Shown here: piece after piece, positions 8,319 through 16,780 of the stretch
Position numbering within the stretch: the first letter of the stretch is position 1
Layout of the letters: each line of letters starts with the position of its first letter
Assembly: GCA_900544395.1 (NCBI GenBank)
Contig: UQVC01000028.1
Coordinates: 1 to 33,456 of the forward strand
Source: an uncultured Ruminococcus sp.
Lineage (GTDB): Bacteria > Bacillota > Clostridia > Lachnospirales > Lachnospiraceae
Length of the DNA: 33,456 bases
Reading direction: 5' to 3'
Program-made: the position numbers and the translations under genes
Notes under the pieces: generated by a model
Seen by the model: only the letters and a program-made list of their open reading frames with translations
Told to the model about the DNA's origin: nothing
Database searches by the model: none

Positions 8319-8368
8319 ATTTTTAGTTTCGCACTTTAAACAACTAAAATTTTACAGTATGAAGTTAA

Positions 8369-8398
8369 CCAGTGCAAGAAGATCTTTTTCTGTACTGG
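8369..8398 (+). other. leader hairpin just before the aroF ribosome site
   Basis: CCAGT (8369-8373) pairs with ACTGG (8394-8398), and inside it AGAA pairs with TTCT around a small loop. It ends two bases before GGAGG. No terminator T-run or Trp/Phe/Tyr-rich leader peptide is visible, so a regulatory role is only possible. Confidence 0.35.
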
Positions 8399-8414
8399 CC
8401 GGAGGATGAAGATT

Positions 8415-9428
8415 ATGATTATCGTATTAAAGCCAAATACCTCTGACAGAGACATTGCCAGAGTAGAACATCAGATCAAACGGAATGGTCTGGATACCCA
8501 TGTAGTCCGCGGACAAGAGATGACGATCATCGGATGCATCGGGGATACAACCCGCCTAGATGCACGTCTTTTCGAAGTGGATTCTTCCGTCGATAAAGTC
8601 ATGCATGTACAGGAGCCGTACAAGCTCTCCAACCGTGCATTCCATCCGGAAGATTCGATCATCGATGTGTCCGGTGTCAAAGTGGGCGGAGACCATCTGG
8701 CCCTGATCGCAGGTCCATGTTCCGTAGAGTCTTACGAACAGGTCTTAGGAATCGCAAAATCGGTCAAAGCTGCTGGAGCCAATCTGCTGCGCGGCGGCGC
8801 TTTCAAACCGAGAACAAGCCCGTATTCGTTCCAGGGACTGGGGTTGGAAGGACTGGAGATCCTCTGCGCTGTCAGAGAAGAGACCGGACTTCCGATCGTA
8901 ACAGAACTGATGTCCCCGGATCATCTGGATCTCTTCAATGAAAAGGTAGATCTGATTCAGATCGGAGCCCGCAATATGCAGAATTTTGACCTGCTCAAAC
9001 AGCTGGGACAGCTGGATCGCCCGATTCTTTTGAAACGAGGCTTAAATGCTACCTATGAGGAATGGATCATGTCTGCAGAATACATTATGGCAGCCGGAAA
9101 TGAAAACGTGATTCTCTGTGAACGCGGAATCCGTACTTTTGAATCCTACACCCGCAATACGCTGGATCTGCAGAGTATTCCTGTGCTGAACAAAAAAACA
9201 CATCTCCCTGTCATCATCGATCCGAGTCATGCCGGAGGAAAATGGTGGCTGGTAGAGCCGATGGCAAAAGCGTCCGTTGCAGCCGGAGCTGACGGACTCA
9301 TGATCGAAGTTCACAACGATCCGGAATGTGCGCTCTGTGACGGAGCCCAGTCTCTGAAACCCGAAAAATATACCGCTCTTCTGACTCAGATCCGTCAGAT
9401 CGCTCAGGTCGTTGGAAAACAAATATAA
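8415..9428 (+). CDS. aroF: 3-deoxy-7-phosphoheptulonate (DAHP) synthase, type I with N-terminal ACT-like domain
   Basis: The enzyme joins phosphoenolpyruvate and erythrose 4-phosphate, the first shikimate-pathway step. Of 337 residues, the first 70 or so (MIIVLKPNTSDRDIARVEHQ onward) form the ferredoxin/ACT-like regulatory domain seen in Thermotoga-type DAHP synthases; in that family it mediates Tyr/Phe feedback, which is inferred here. The barrel domain shows LIAGPCSVESYEQ and GGAFKPRTSPYSFQGLG, then DPSHAGG. GGAGG lies nine bases before ATG 8415, while the ATG at 8406 directly abuts it. It is first in the aroF-aroB-aroE operon. Confidence 0.94.
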   Translation: MIIVLKPNTSDRDIARVEHQIKRNGLDTHVVRGQEMTIIGCIGDTTRLDARLFEVDSSVDKVMHVQEPYKLSNRAFHPEDSIIDVSGVKVGGDHLALIAGPCSVESYEQVLGIAKSVKAAGANLLRGGAFKPRTSPYSFQGLGLEGLEILCAVREETGLPIVTELMSPDHLDLFNEKVDLIQIGARNMQNFDLLKQLGQLDRPILLKRGLNATYEEWIMSAEYIMAAGNENVILCERGIRTFESYTRNTLDLQSIPVLNKKTHLPVIIDPSHAGGKWWLVEPMAKASVAAGADGLMIEVHNDPECALCDGAQSLKPEKYTALLTQIRQIAQVVGKQI

Positions 9429-9452
9429 CAATCCAAAACAGGAGGAATTCCT

Positions 9453-10508
9453 TTGAAACTGACAGTAAACTTAGGGGCTGACAGCTACCCCATTTATATT
9501 GAAAATGATATTTTGAAGCAGGCAGGTTCTTATCTTTCCTCCTGCTTTTCTGGAAAAAAAATCCTGATTGTCTCTGATGACAATGTATTTTCGCTCTATG
9601 GGGAGACTTTAAAATCCTCTCTCGGCAATTATGAAGTACATGAACTGGTTCTTCCACACGGAGAGCCGACCAAAGCATTTGAAACCCTTCCGATACTCTA
9701 TGATGCACTGTTGGCGCACAAACTTTCCCGCAGTGATCTGCTGATCGCCCTTGGCGGTGGAGTAATTGGAGATTTGGCAGGATTTGCAGCATCCAGTTAT
9801 CTGCGTGGTATTCCGTTTGTGCAGATCCCAACCTCACTTTTGGCGCAGGTTGATTCTTCTGTGGGCGGCAAAGTTGCAGTCGATCTCCCCCAGGGAAAAA
9901 ATCTGGTTGGCGCTTTTTATCATCCCAAGCTGGTACTCATTGATCCGCAGGTACTTCGCACTCTGCCGCCCCATTTTATTATGGATGGAATGGGAGAGGT
10001 CATCAAATACGGCTGTATCAAAGATGCTGCTCTGTTTCACACCTTAAAAGAATATGGATCTTTTGAAGCCCTTGCTGATATTTTACCGGAAATTATTTTC
10101 CGCTGTGTGGATATCAAGCGTCAGGTGGTAGAAGCAGATCAGTTTGACACCGGAGAACGTATGCTTTTGAATTTCGGCCATACTCTCGCCCATACGATCG
10201 AGCAGTACTTCCACTATGAGCGGGAAAGCCATGGAGAGGCTGTCGGGATCGGCATGTATCAGATTACAAAACTCTCGGAGGAAAAGGGCTTATGCCCTCC
10301 CGGCACTGCAAAAGAGATCCAGACGCTTTTACATAAATATGGACTGCCGGATGCCTGCCATTTGCCGATGTCCGCTTTAACAGATGCTATCTCTCTGGAC
10401 AAAAAAAATCTGAACAATCATCTGAATCTGGTGCTCCTTCATCAGATCGGAGACAGTTACGTCTATCCTGCAGATCTTACCTTTTTTGACCATGCAGATG
10501 AAATTTAA
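9453..10508 (+). CDS. aroB: 3-dehydroquinate synthase
   Basis: This NAD- and metal-dependent enzyme turns DAHP into 3-dehydroquinate. The 351 residues include ALGGGVIGDLAGFAAS and YLRGIPFVQIPTSLLAQVDS, followed by SVGGKVAVDLPQGKNLVGAF. The metal ligands are in LNFGHTLAHTIE and ERESHGEAVGIGM. The start codon is TTG at 9453 with GGAGG seven bases upstream; no ATG fits as well. The bases AAAACAGGAGGAATTC before it recur before aroE. Confidence 0.96.
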   Translation: MKLTVNLGADSYPIYIENDILKQAGSYLSSCFSGKKILIVSDDNVFSLYGETLKSSLGNYEVHELVLPHGEPTKAFETLPILYDALLAHKLSRSDLLIALGGGVIGDLAGFAASSYLRGIPFVQIPTSLLAQVDSSVGGKVAVDLPQGKNLVGAFYHPKLVLIDPQVLRTLPPHFIMDGMGEVIKYGCIKDAALFHTLKEYGSFEALADILPEIIFRCVDIKRQVVEADQFDTGERMLLNFGHTLAHTIEQYFHYERESHGEAVGIGMYQITKLSEEKGLCPPGTAKEIQTLLHKYGLPDACHLPMSALTDAISLDKKNLNNHLNLVLLHQIGDSYVYPADLTFFDHADEI

Positions 10509-10526
10509 AACAGGAGGAATTCGTTT

Positions 10527-11390
10527 ATGAAACCGATTACCGGACACACCGGACTGACCGGACTTCTTGGCAGTCCCGTTGCACACAGTATCTCTCCAAT
10601 GATGCACAATGCCTCTTTTGAACATCTTGGGCTTGACTATGTCTACCTTGCATTTGATGTGGGAACCGACAAACTCCCTGCTGCCGTAGAAGGACTGCGG
10701 GCCATGAATGTACGTGGATTTAATCTGACCATGCCTGATAAAAACAAAATGTGCGAGCTCTGTGACCGGCTTTCTCCGGCTGCTGAAATCTCCGGTGCAG
10801 TGAACACCGTTGTTAACGACCATGGAATTTTAACCGGACACACCACAGACGGAACCGGATATCTTCTGGCTGCTAAAGATGCCGGCTATGACCTGACAGG
10901 CCAAAAAATGACGCTGCTGGGCGCCGGCGGTGCAGCCACTTCCATTCTCGTTCAGGCTGCTTTGGATGGTCTTTCTGAAATTTCCGTATTCAGTATCCAC
11001 GACCAGTTTTATGAGCGTGCAGAGCACATTGTGCAGACTTTAAACGAGCGTACCAATTGCAGAGTGCGTCTGTTTGATTTTGATGATCCATCCATTTTGA
11101 AACGTGAGATCGCAGACAGCTATATCCTGACCAATGGAACGTCTGTCGGAATGGCTCCCAATACAGAGGCTTCCATCATTACCGATCCTTCGTTCTTCCG
11201 CAAAGACCTGATCGTTTCAGATGTGATCTACAATCCAAAAGAAACCCGACTGCTGCGCCTTGCAAAAGATGCCGGCTGCGCTACCTTTAACGGACTTTAC
11301 ATGCTCCTTTACCAGGGTGCAGAAGCATTCAAACTGTGGACTGGTCAGGAGATGCCAATAGAAAAGATCAAAGAGCTTTATTTTGTCTAA
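10527..11390 (+). CDS. aroE: shikimate dehydrogenase
   Basis: The 287-residue enzyme reduces 3-dehydroshikimate to shikimate. The substrate site is seen in GLLGSPVAHSISPMMHNASF; the family block normally read Asn-Val-Thr-x-Pro-x-Lys appears as FNLTMPDKNKM, keeping the Lys. The nucleotide-binding loop is LLGAGGAATSILVQAAL, and NGTSVGMAPN and GLYMLLYQGAEAFKLWTG close the protein. It starts 18 bases after aroB with the same AAAACAGGAGGAATTC leader. A quinate/shikimate variant cannot be excluded from sequence alone. Confidence 0.94.
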   Translation: MKPITGHTGLTGLLGSPVAHSISPMMHNASFEHLGLDYVYLAFDVGTDKLPAAVEGLRAMNVRGFNLTMPDKNKMCELCDRLSPAAEISGAVNTVVNDHGILTGHTTDGTGYLLAAKDAGYDLTGQKMTLLGAGGAATSILVQAALDGLSEISVFSIHDQFYERAEHIVQTLNERTNCRVRLFDFDDPSILKREIADSYILTNGTSVGMAPNTEASIITDPSFFRKDLIVSDVIYNPKETRLLRLAKDAGCATFNGLYMLLYQGAEAFKLWTGQEMPIEKIKELYFV

Positions 11391-11435
11391 TATGACAGCT
11401 TTTTGAAAGCCCCATTCACCAGAAAAGAGGTATTC

Positions 11436-13149
11436 ATGAACAACACCGCCGGATTTCGAGAAATCCTAAAAAAATTATATGCACTGCTGGATCGAAAACA
11501 AAAAAGAAATTTTATCCTAATCCTTCTGATCATGATTGTTTCTTCTGCATTGACCCAGTTTACACCAAAAGCGATCGGCTGGCTAACCGATGATATTCTG
11601 GCACAGAGCACGATCCGATTTCTTCAGGTCATTCCTGCGCTGATTTTGATCCTTATTGTCACAATTGTCAATGAACTGATCAAAATCTTCCGCAGGCTTC
11701 TGGTGGAGGATACAGCTACAAAAACAGAAAAAAAGGCCAGAAATCTTGCAATCACAGCACTTTTGAAGGCTCCGCTGTCTGGAAGGAACCATCAATCTGG
11801 AAAAACTGCTTTTTATGGATTTCGCACCTGCGATTTTCAACAGCATTGCCGCGATTATTGTGATCTTTCTGACGCTTCCCGTCGCACTGGCTCTTCCGAT
11901 GCTTCTTGTCATTCCTATCGGGATTGGAATTGTCATGCGGCAGATCAGCACACAAAAAGGCATCCGTATTGAACTGCTGCACACCAAAGCCTCTATGGAT
12001 GGGACCGTTGTAGAATTATTAAATGGGATTGAAACGATCCGTGTCACAGACAGTGTAGAGACGGAACAGACGCGATTTGACACAAAATCAGAGTTTCTGA
12101 GAAGCAAAGAGATGAAACACCACATACAGATGGCGAAATATGACAGCCTGAAATTTATCAATGAAGCCTTTTTCACGGTACTGATGATCGGGATTTCCGC
12201 CTATCTTGCAACCATTGATGTGATCAGCGTTGGTTCTGTACTGACTTCTTATCTTTGCTTTTCCCAGCTGATCCGTCCTCTGGAAGAACTACATCGAATC
12301 CTGGATGAATTGTCCGAAAGTGTGATCCTTGCAAATGACTTTTTTAAGATGACCGAGATTCCAAATGATTTTTCTTATCAGAATGAGCTCGCACAACCAT
12401 CATTCGTCTCTGCATCGGAAGCGATTGTGACACTTCGTCATCTGACCTTTGCCTATCAGGAAGACAGTCCCATTCTTCAGAACTTTAACCTTACAATTCC
12501 AAAAGGAACGTTTCTTGGAATTGCCGGACCAAGTGGCTGCGGAAAATCCTCGTTGATTAAAGCAATCTGCAAACTGGAGCCTTATCAGGGGGAACTTCTG
12601 TTGGACGGCAAAGATATGAAGAATCTTTCCAGAAAAGAACTTTCTGAGATGATTGCCCTTGTTCCGCAAAGTCCATTTCTGATCGCGGGAACCATTTATG
12701 AAAATATCTGTTATGGATTGACACGTACCCCGGATTCCCGGGAGATTGCCGATGCAATTGAAAAGTCCTGCTTATCTGATTTTATCGACTCTCTTCCTGA
12801 CGGACTCCATACGCAGCTTTCCGAAGGCGGAAATAACCTTTCCGGAGGTCAAAAACAAAGAATCGCCATTGCCAGGATCTTTTTAAGAAAACCAAAACTT
12901 TTGATCCTGGATGAAGCGACCTCTGCACTGGATAACACTTCCGAACGCTTTATCCAGCAAGCCATCGAAACCTTAAAAGCAGAACAGGATATGACGATCA
13001 TTTCCATCGCCCACAGACTTACTACCCTGAAAAACTGCGATACGATCATTGTCATGGATCATGGCAGGATTGCACAGACCGGTACTTATGACACACTGAT
13101 AAAGACGCCCGGAATCTTTTGCGATATGTACCACGGAAAATTAAAATAA
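11436..13149 (+). pseudogene. ABC exporter (TM + ATPase half-transporter), broken by an internal frameshifting deletion
   Basis: Two frames make one gene. The first (11436 to about 11780) encodes MNNTAGFREILKKLYALLDR and the first membrane helices up to a Leu-Leu-Lys-Ala-Pro-Leu-Ser block. The second frame resumes at LEGTINLEKLLFMDFAPAIF (about 11778) and runs to the stop with a full ATPase: Walker A GPSGCGKSS, Q-loop LVPQSPFL, signature LSGGQKQRIAIAR, Walker B LLILDEATSALD and H-loop SIAHRL. Family alignment suggests that a loop of about 17 residues is missing at the junction; the frame change means the loss is not a multiple of three. The ATG at 11815 opening the second frame has no ribosome site. 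It follows aroE by 45 bases. Confidence 0.82.
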
Positions 13150-13155
13150 TACCAG

Positions 13156-13192
13156 AAAGGCCAAACGCAATGTGAATGTCGCTTTGGCCTTT
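13156..13192. terminator. bidirectional terminator between ABC pseudogene and dehydrogenase
   Basis: AAAGGCCAAA (13156-13165) pairs perfectly with TTTGGCCTTT (13183-13192) around a 17-base loop that can extend the stem by GC pairs. A/T tracts on both sides suit termination of the two converging transcripts. Confidence 0.8.
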
Positions 13193-13198
13193 TGTATC

Positions 13199-14185
13199 TT
13201 AGATCACTTCCCAGGGATTTTCTTCTCCCCGTTCATTCAGACAGCAGCTCAAAAGAGAATGTTTCACCATATCGCTGACTGCCTGATCTGTATAGAATGC
13301 CATATGTGGTGTTACGACCACATTTGGAAATCCTCTCAAAATAAACAGGTCATGCTTACTCAGACTTTCTGCTTTCAAATCTTTGTAATAAAGTCCAAAT
13401 TCATCCTCGATCACATCCAGCCCTGCTGCCCCGACTTTTCCACACTCCAGACCTCTGATCAGAGCTTTGGTATCGATCAGAGCTCCTCTTGCCGTGTTGA
13501 TCAATACCACACCATCCCGCATCTGTGCGATCGCGTTCTCATTGATCAAATGGAAGTTGTCTTCAAACAACGGCATGTGCAGGGTGATCAAATCACAGCG
13601 CTGATAAATCTCTTCGACAGTTTTCACATACTTCGCATATTTTTTCACATTTTCTGACTGATACACATCATATGCGTAAATTTTACAGCCAAATCCACTC
13701 AAATCCCGGATCACTGCCTGTCCAATCTTCCCGGTTCCGATCACTCCTACCGTAAAATTATGCAGTTCTCCTCCCTGGATTCCCGGCAGGGAAAAATCAT
13801 TGATCTCTGCCCGATGCAGGATCCGCTTCATTTTTCGTATGGACATCAGGATCAAAAGCATCGTATAATCTGCCACACACTCCGGAGAATAGGTCACATT
13901 GCTTACCTTCATCCCACATGCCCTGGCAGCTGCCAGATCAATATGGTCGTATCCGATCGTTCTGGTTGAGATCATTTTCACCCCTAAATCCCAAAATCTT
14001 TTTATCAGTTCTGCGTCCATCTTGCTTGTCAAAATACTGATATAATCATATCCTTCTGCCAGATGTGCATTTTCCATGGATGGTCCCTGATGGCAAATTC
14101 CCAGTTCTATTCCATACTCTTTTGAAAACTTCTGGAAATACACATCTTCATCAAATGTTCTGTAACTGTATACAAATACTTTCAT
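13199..14185 (-). CDS. D-isomer-specific 2-hydroxyacid dehydrogenase (D-lactate dehydrogenase-like)
   Basis: The 328-residue protein has the NAD loop VGVIGTGKIGQAVI and the family's catalytic triad region: Arg in LINTARGALIDT, Glu in GLDVIEDEFG and His in VVVTPHMAFYTDQA. The N-terminal MKVFVYSYRTFDE and the Tyr-Asp-His-Ile-Asp-Leu segment resemble D-lactate dehydrogenases and VanH-type enzymes, so pyruvate to D-lactate is the likely reaction, but other 2-oxo acids are possible. ATG 14185 has AGGAGG nine bases upstream. It follows the HAD gene by 13 bases, so the two form an operon. Confidence 0.9.
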   Translation of the reverse strand: MKVFVYSYRTFDEDVYFQKFSKEYGIELGICHQGPSMENAHLAEGYDYISILTSKMDAELIKRFWDLGVKMISTRTIGYDHIDLAAARACGMKVSNVTYSPECVADYTMLLILMSIRKMKRILHRAEINDFSLPGIQGGELHNFTVGVIGTGKIGQAVIRDLSGFGCKIYAYDVYQSENVKKYAKYVKTVEEIYQRCDLITLHMPLFEDNFHLINENAIAQMRDGVVLINTARGALIDTKALIRGLECGKVGAAGLDVIEDEFGLYYKDLKAESLSKHDLFILRGFPNVVVTPHMAFYTDQAVSDMVKHSLLSCCLNERGEENPWEVI

Positions 14186-14198
14186 AACTGCCTTCCTC

Positions 14199-14990
14199 CT
14201 AAATAAGTCCATAATGCCGAAGAGCCTGTGCGATTCCGTCCTGTTCGACTTCTGCTGTCACATATTCTGTATAAGGTTCCAGCCCCTTGGAATGTTCACC
14301 CATTGCAATGGTATGCTTTGCATATTGAAACATGGACAGATCATTCATACTGTCTCCAAATACATATGCCTGATCCAGTTCCATTCCGAATTTCTTTAAG
14401 ATTCTGTCACAGGCTGTCCCTTTGCTGTATCCCTTTGGAACAACCTCATAGGTGCTGCCGCCCCGGTCAATGGCTTCCATATCCTCTGCAATAAATGCAA
14501 AGAACTCCTGCAAATTGCTTTTTTCATCCGCATAGATAAAGACCTTATCATAAACAAATGCATCCTGTTCCAGATAACATTCCATTCCCAATCCATAAGA
14601 CTGAAAATATCTTCTGGAAGTCTCCAGACGCTCAAATCTGGAAGGCCTCTCTGGAATATAGACATCTTCCGTTCCCTCTGCAATGGCATCCAGATTGCAT
14701 TCTGCAATTTTATTTAAAATTTCTCTTCCCCGCTTTTGCTCGATCGTTCTTGAAAACAGCACTTCATCATGGTATGTCAGATATGTTCCGCATCCGCATA
14801 AATATCCGTCAAACAGTGATTGCTTCAGCTCTGCCGGAATCGAGCACATTGTTCTGCCTGTATTGATAAACAGCAGATGTCCTTTTTTCTTCGCTGCCTT
14901 AAGCGCCTCAATCGCACTTGCCGGGATTTCTTTTGTCTTTTCGCTTAATATCGTTCCATCAATATCAAAAAATAATGCTGCTTTTTTCAT
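14199..14990 (-). CDS. Cof-type HAD-superfamily (IIB) phosphatase
   Basis: The 263-residue protein carries HAD motif I as FFDIDGTILSE at residues 7-17, motif II as FINTGRT, motif III Lys in GYSKGTACDRILKKFG and motif IV as VFGDSMNDLSMF. The large C2B cap between motifs II and III marks the Cof/YidA group, whose members hydrolyse sugar phosphates and similar small phosphates in the cytoplasm. The substrate cannot be told from sequence. It is the first gene of a two-gene unit with the downstream dehydrogenase. Confidence 0.9.
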   Translation of the reverse strand: MKKAALFFDIDGTILSEKTKEIPASAIEALKAAKKKGHLLFINTGRTMCSIPAELKQSLFDGYLCGCGTYLTYHDEVLFSRTIEQKRGREILNKIAECNLDAIAEGTEDVYIPERPSRFERLETSRRYFQSYGLGMECYLEQDAFVYDKVFIYADEKSNLQEFFAFIAEDMEAIDRGGSTYEVVPKGYSKGTACDRILKKFGMELDQAYVFGDSMNDLSMFQYAKHTIAMGEHSKGLEPYTEYVTAEVEQDGIAQALRHYGLI

Positions 14991-15140
14991 ATGTCACCTC
15001 TGATTTTTTCATTCATTTTCCGCATTAACTATATCACTCTTTTTCAAAAAATTCTACCTTCCTGAACTGTGCATATTCTTTTACATATTTTTCCGTATCC
15101 CGGAATATAGTAGAAAAAATAGATATTCGGAGTCCTTACC

Positions 15141-15983
15141 ATGAATTTTACCAGAAAAGACAAACAAATCCTGCTCCGCTGTTTTCGCCGTCTCTGTCTC
15201 TTGATGCTGGCTTTTTTGATTGGATCCCTTGCAGGACGGACAGAACAAATGCTTCGCACCCGCGCTGTATCCGCCCCGGTTCTGTCCGCTTCTGAAAACT
15301 GGGGTCTCAGCTTTCAGGAAGAAGGGCAACTTCCTGTCACCAACGCCTCTATACAAGAATTAAAAGCATATGATGCCTATTTTGCGCAAGACACCACAGA
15401 AAAACGATTATATCTTACCTTTGACTGCGGATATGAAAACGGTGCAACCCCTGCAATCCTGGATGCTCTGAAAAAACATCAGGCACCTGCCACGTTTTTT
15501 GTCGTAGGAAACTTTGTCCGGGACAATCCGGATCTGATTCTTCGCATGACGGAAGAAGGGCATACCGTAGCAAATCATACACTCACCCACCCTGACATGT
15601 CCAACATTGCTTCTTTAGACTCTTTTCAGAAAGAACTCTCCGGCGTAGAAGCTCTTTATAAAGAAATTACCGGAACAGATATGGTCAAATATTATCGCCC
15701 GCCTCAAGGCATCTACAGTACTGAAAATCTGGAAATGGCAAAACAGCTGGGCTATCAGACCTTTTTCTGGAGCCTGGCTTACGTGGACTGGCAGCAAGAT
15801 CAGCAGCCTACTCATGACGAAGCTTTTGAAAAACTCCTTTCCCGTGTCCATCCAGGAGCTGTTGTTCTGCTTCACAACACTTCAAAGACCAACGGTGAGA
15901 TCATGGATGAACTGCTGTCCAAATGGGAGGAAATGGGATACACCTTCCACCCTCTGTCAGAGCTTATCCAGGCAGTCTCTTAA
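15141..15983 (+). CDS. PdaA-like polysaccharide deacetylase (NodB domain), membrane-anchored
   Basis: The 280-residue protein starts with a basic stretch and one hydrophobic anchor (LCLLMLAFLIGSLAG, about residues 18-32), so the catalytic domain should be outside the membrane. The NodB core shows motif 1 as YLTFDCGYENG, motif 2 as NHTLTHPDM, motif 3 as YYRPPQGIYS and the late motif VVLLHNTSKT. The first Asp of motif 1 is present, but the second position, Asp in most esterases and Asn in B. subtilis PdaA, is Cys. The Gly-Tyr-Glu-Asn-Gly continuation points to the PdaA branch that deacetylates muramic residues in spore cortex. A sporulation role is inferred. GGAG lies before the ATG. Confidence 0.88.
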   Translation: MNFTRKDKQILLRCFRRLCLLMLAFLIGSLAGRTEQMLRTRAVSAPVLSASENWGLSFQEEGQLPVTNASIQELKAYDAYFAQDTTEKRLYLTFDCGYENGATPAILDALKKHQAPATFFVVGNFVRDNPDLILRMTEEGHTVANHTLTHPDMSNIASLDSFQKELSGVEALYKEITGTDMVKYYRPPQGIYSTENLEMAKQLGYQTFFWSLAYVDWQQDQQPTHDEAFEKLLSRVHPGAVVLLHNTSKTNGEIMDELLSKWEEMGYTFHPLSELIQAVS

Positions 15984-15988
15984 AAAAA

Positions 15989-16028
15989 GACAAAGGACAG
16001 CACTTTCTTTTAGATACTGTCCTTTGTC
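15989..16028. terminator. bidirectional terminator after the deacetylase
   Basis: GACAAAGGACAG (15989-16000) pairs perfectly over twelve bases with CTGTCCTTTGTC (16017-16028); A-rich before, T-rich after. It serves the deacetylase gene and the converging shell-protein genes. Confidence 0.85.
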
Positions 16029-16036
16029 CCTTTGTT

Positions 16037-16324
16037 TTATTTTTTCTTTCTGGCTTTGAATCCTTCTACAATCTGAACCATCTCCTGTGATGGATTGGAA
16101 ATCACCGCCGTCTGGAATACCTTGCATGGCGGTGCCTCTTTAATACTCTCTACTGCTGCTGTGACGGCTGATACACTTCCGCTCACAAATATCAGAGCAT
16201 GCCCTCCACACTTCGTATCCTGCGTTTCGTAAGAAACCTCCGCAGTCTTTAACATTTTATCTAATACCAACACTGCATTGGCTTCTCCTAAGACTTCTAC
16301 CAGCCCAAATGCTCCGTATGTCAT
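16037..16324 (-). CDS. BMC-H microcompartment shell protein with Cys in the pore loop
   Basis: The 95-residue protein is a single BMC domain: AFGLVEVLGEANAVLVLDKM followed by LKTAEV matches the shell-protein start, and FVSGSVSAVTAAVESIK is the second half. The pore-loop region that reads Lys-Ile-Gly-Ser-Gly in PduA/EutM reads TKCGGHALIF, placing a Cys at the expected hexamer pore. Such Cys can bind metal clusters or react with aldehydes in some shells; that role is inferred. It starts 12 bases after the other shell gene. No encapsulated enzyme or vertex protein is nearby. Confidence 0.92.
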   Translation of the reverse strand: MTYGAFGLVEVLGEANAVLVLDKMLKTAEVSYETQDTKCGGHALIFVSGSVSAVTAAVESIKEAPPCKVFQTAVISNPSQEMVQIVEGFKARKKK

Positions 16325-16336
16325 ATCACACTCTCC

Positions 16337-16636
16337 TTATTTTGTAATCGTCATTGCAATCGCTGTCTCTGTCTCCTCAGACGGTGATGCGATCACAGTA
16401 TGAGAAACCACCTTTGCCAATGGCTCCGCAACACGAATTGCAACTTCCATAGCTGCCCTCACATCTGAAATACTTCCCCGCATCTTTACACAGGCGCCTG
16501 CTCCCAGACGATTTCTCTCCACACCCTGAATCTGCACTGCTGCCGCTTTGGCTGCTGCATCCAACGCTACAAAACAGGCACATTCACTGTCCAGTTCAAA
16601 TATTCCGATTGCCATACCTTCATACTGTCCGGTCAT
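16337..16636 (-). CDS. BMC-H microcompartment shell protein
   Basis: This 99-residue BMC-domain protein begins MTGQYEGMAIGIFELDSECA and continues with ALDAAAKAAAVQIQGVER; its pore loop reads RLGAGACVKM, and RGSISDVRAAMEVAIRVAE completes the fold. It should assemble as hexamers in a protein shell. Two Cys near the N-terminus (CAC) are unusual. GAGGAGG lies five bases before the ATG, and a strong promoter lies 50-80 bases upstream. With the following gene it makes a two-gene shell operon; which microcompartment it belongs to cannot be seen here. Confidence 0.9.
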   Translation of the reverse strand: MTGQYEGMAIGIFELDSECACFVALDAAAKAAAVQIQGVERNRLGAGACVKMRGSISDVRAAMEVAIRVAEPLAKVVSHTVIASPSEETETAIAMTITK

Positions 16637-16687
16637 ACTTACCTCCTCACCAAAAACCTCTCATATTCTCTATTGTTCAGTATGTCT

Positions 16688-16716
16688 ATTATACTGGTCT
16701 TTTTCCGGAAATTCAA
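16688..16716 (-). promoter_or_regulatory. sigma-A promoter of the two-gene BMC operon
   Basis: On the minus strand TTGAAT (16716-16711), a 17-base spacer and a perfect TATAAT (16693-16688), ending 52 bases before the first shell gene. It shows the pair is transcribed independently of the transposase gene upstream. Confidence 0.75.
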
Positions 16717-16780
16717 CCTGATTTTTCTCTCCCACTCTTTCTGGAACTCACTCTATCCCAATCACAAATCACAAAAATCT

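Noticed and set aside
8319..8414. Tryptophan/aromatic T-box or attenuator in the aro leader
   Set aside because: No T-box sequence, no aromatic-codon-rich leader peptide and no terminator stem with a T-run were found.
9298..9837. 179-codon minus-strand frame
   Set aside because: Antisense to aroF and aroB, both with full motif sets.
13172..13657. 161-codon plus-strand frame
   Set aside because: Antisense to the dehydrogenase gene, with no ribosome site and shadow-like composition.
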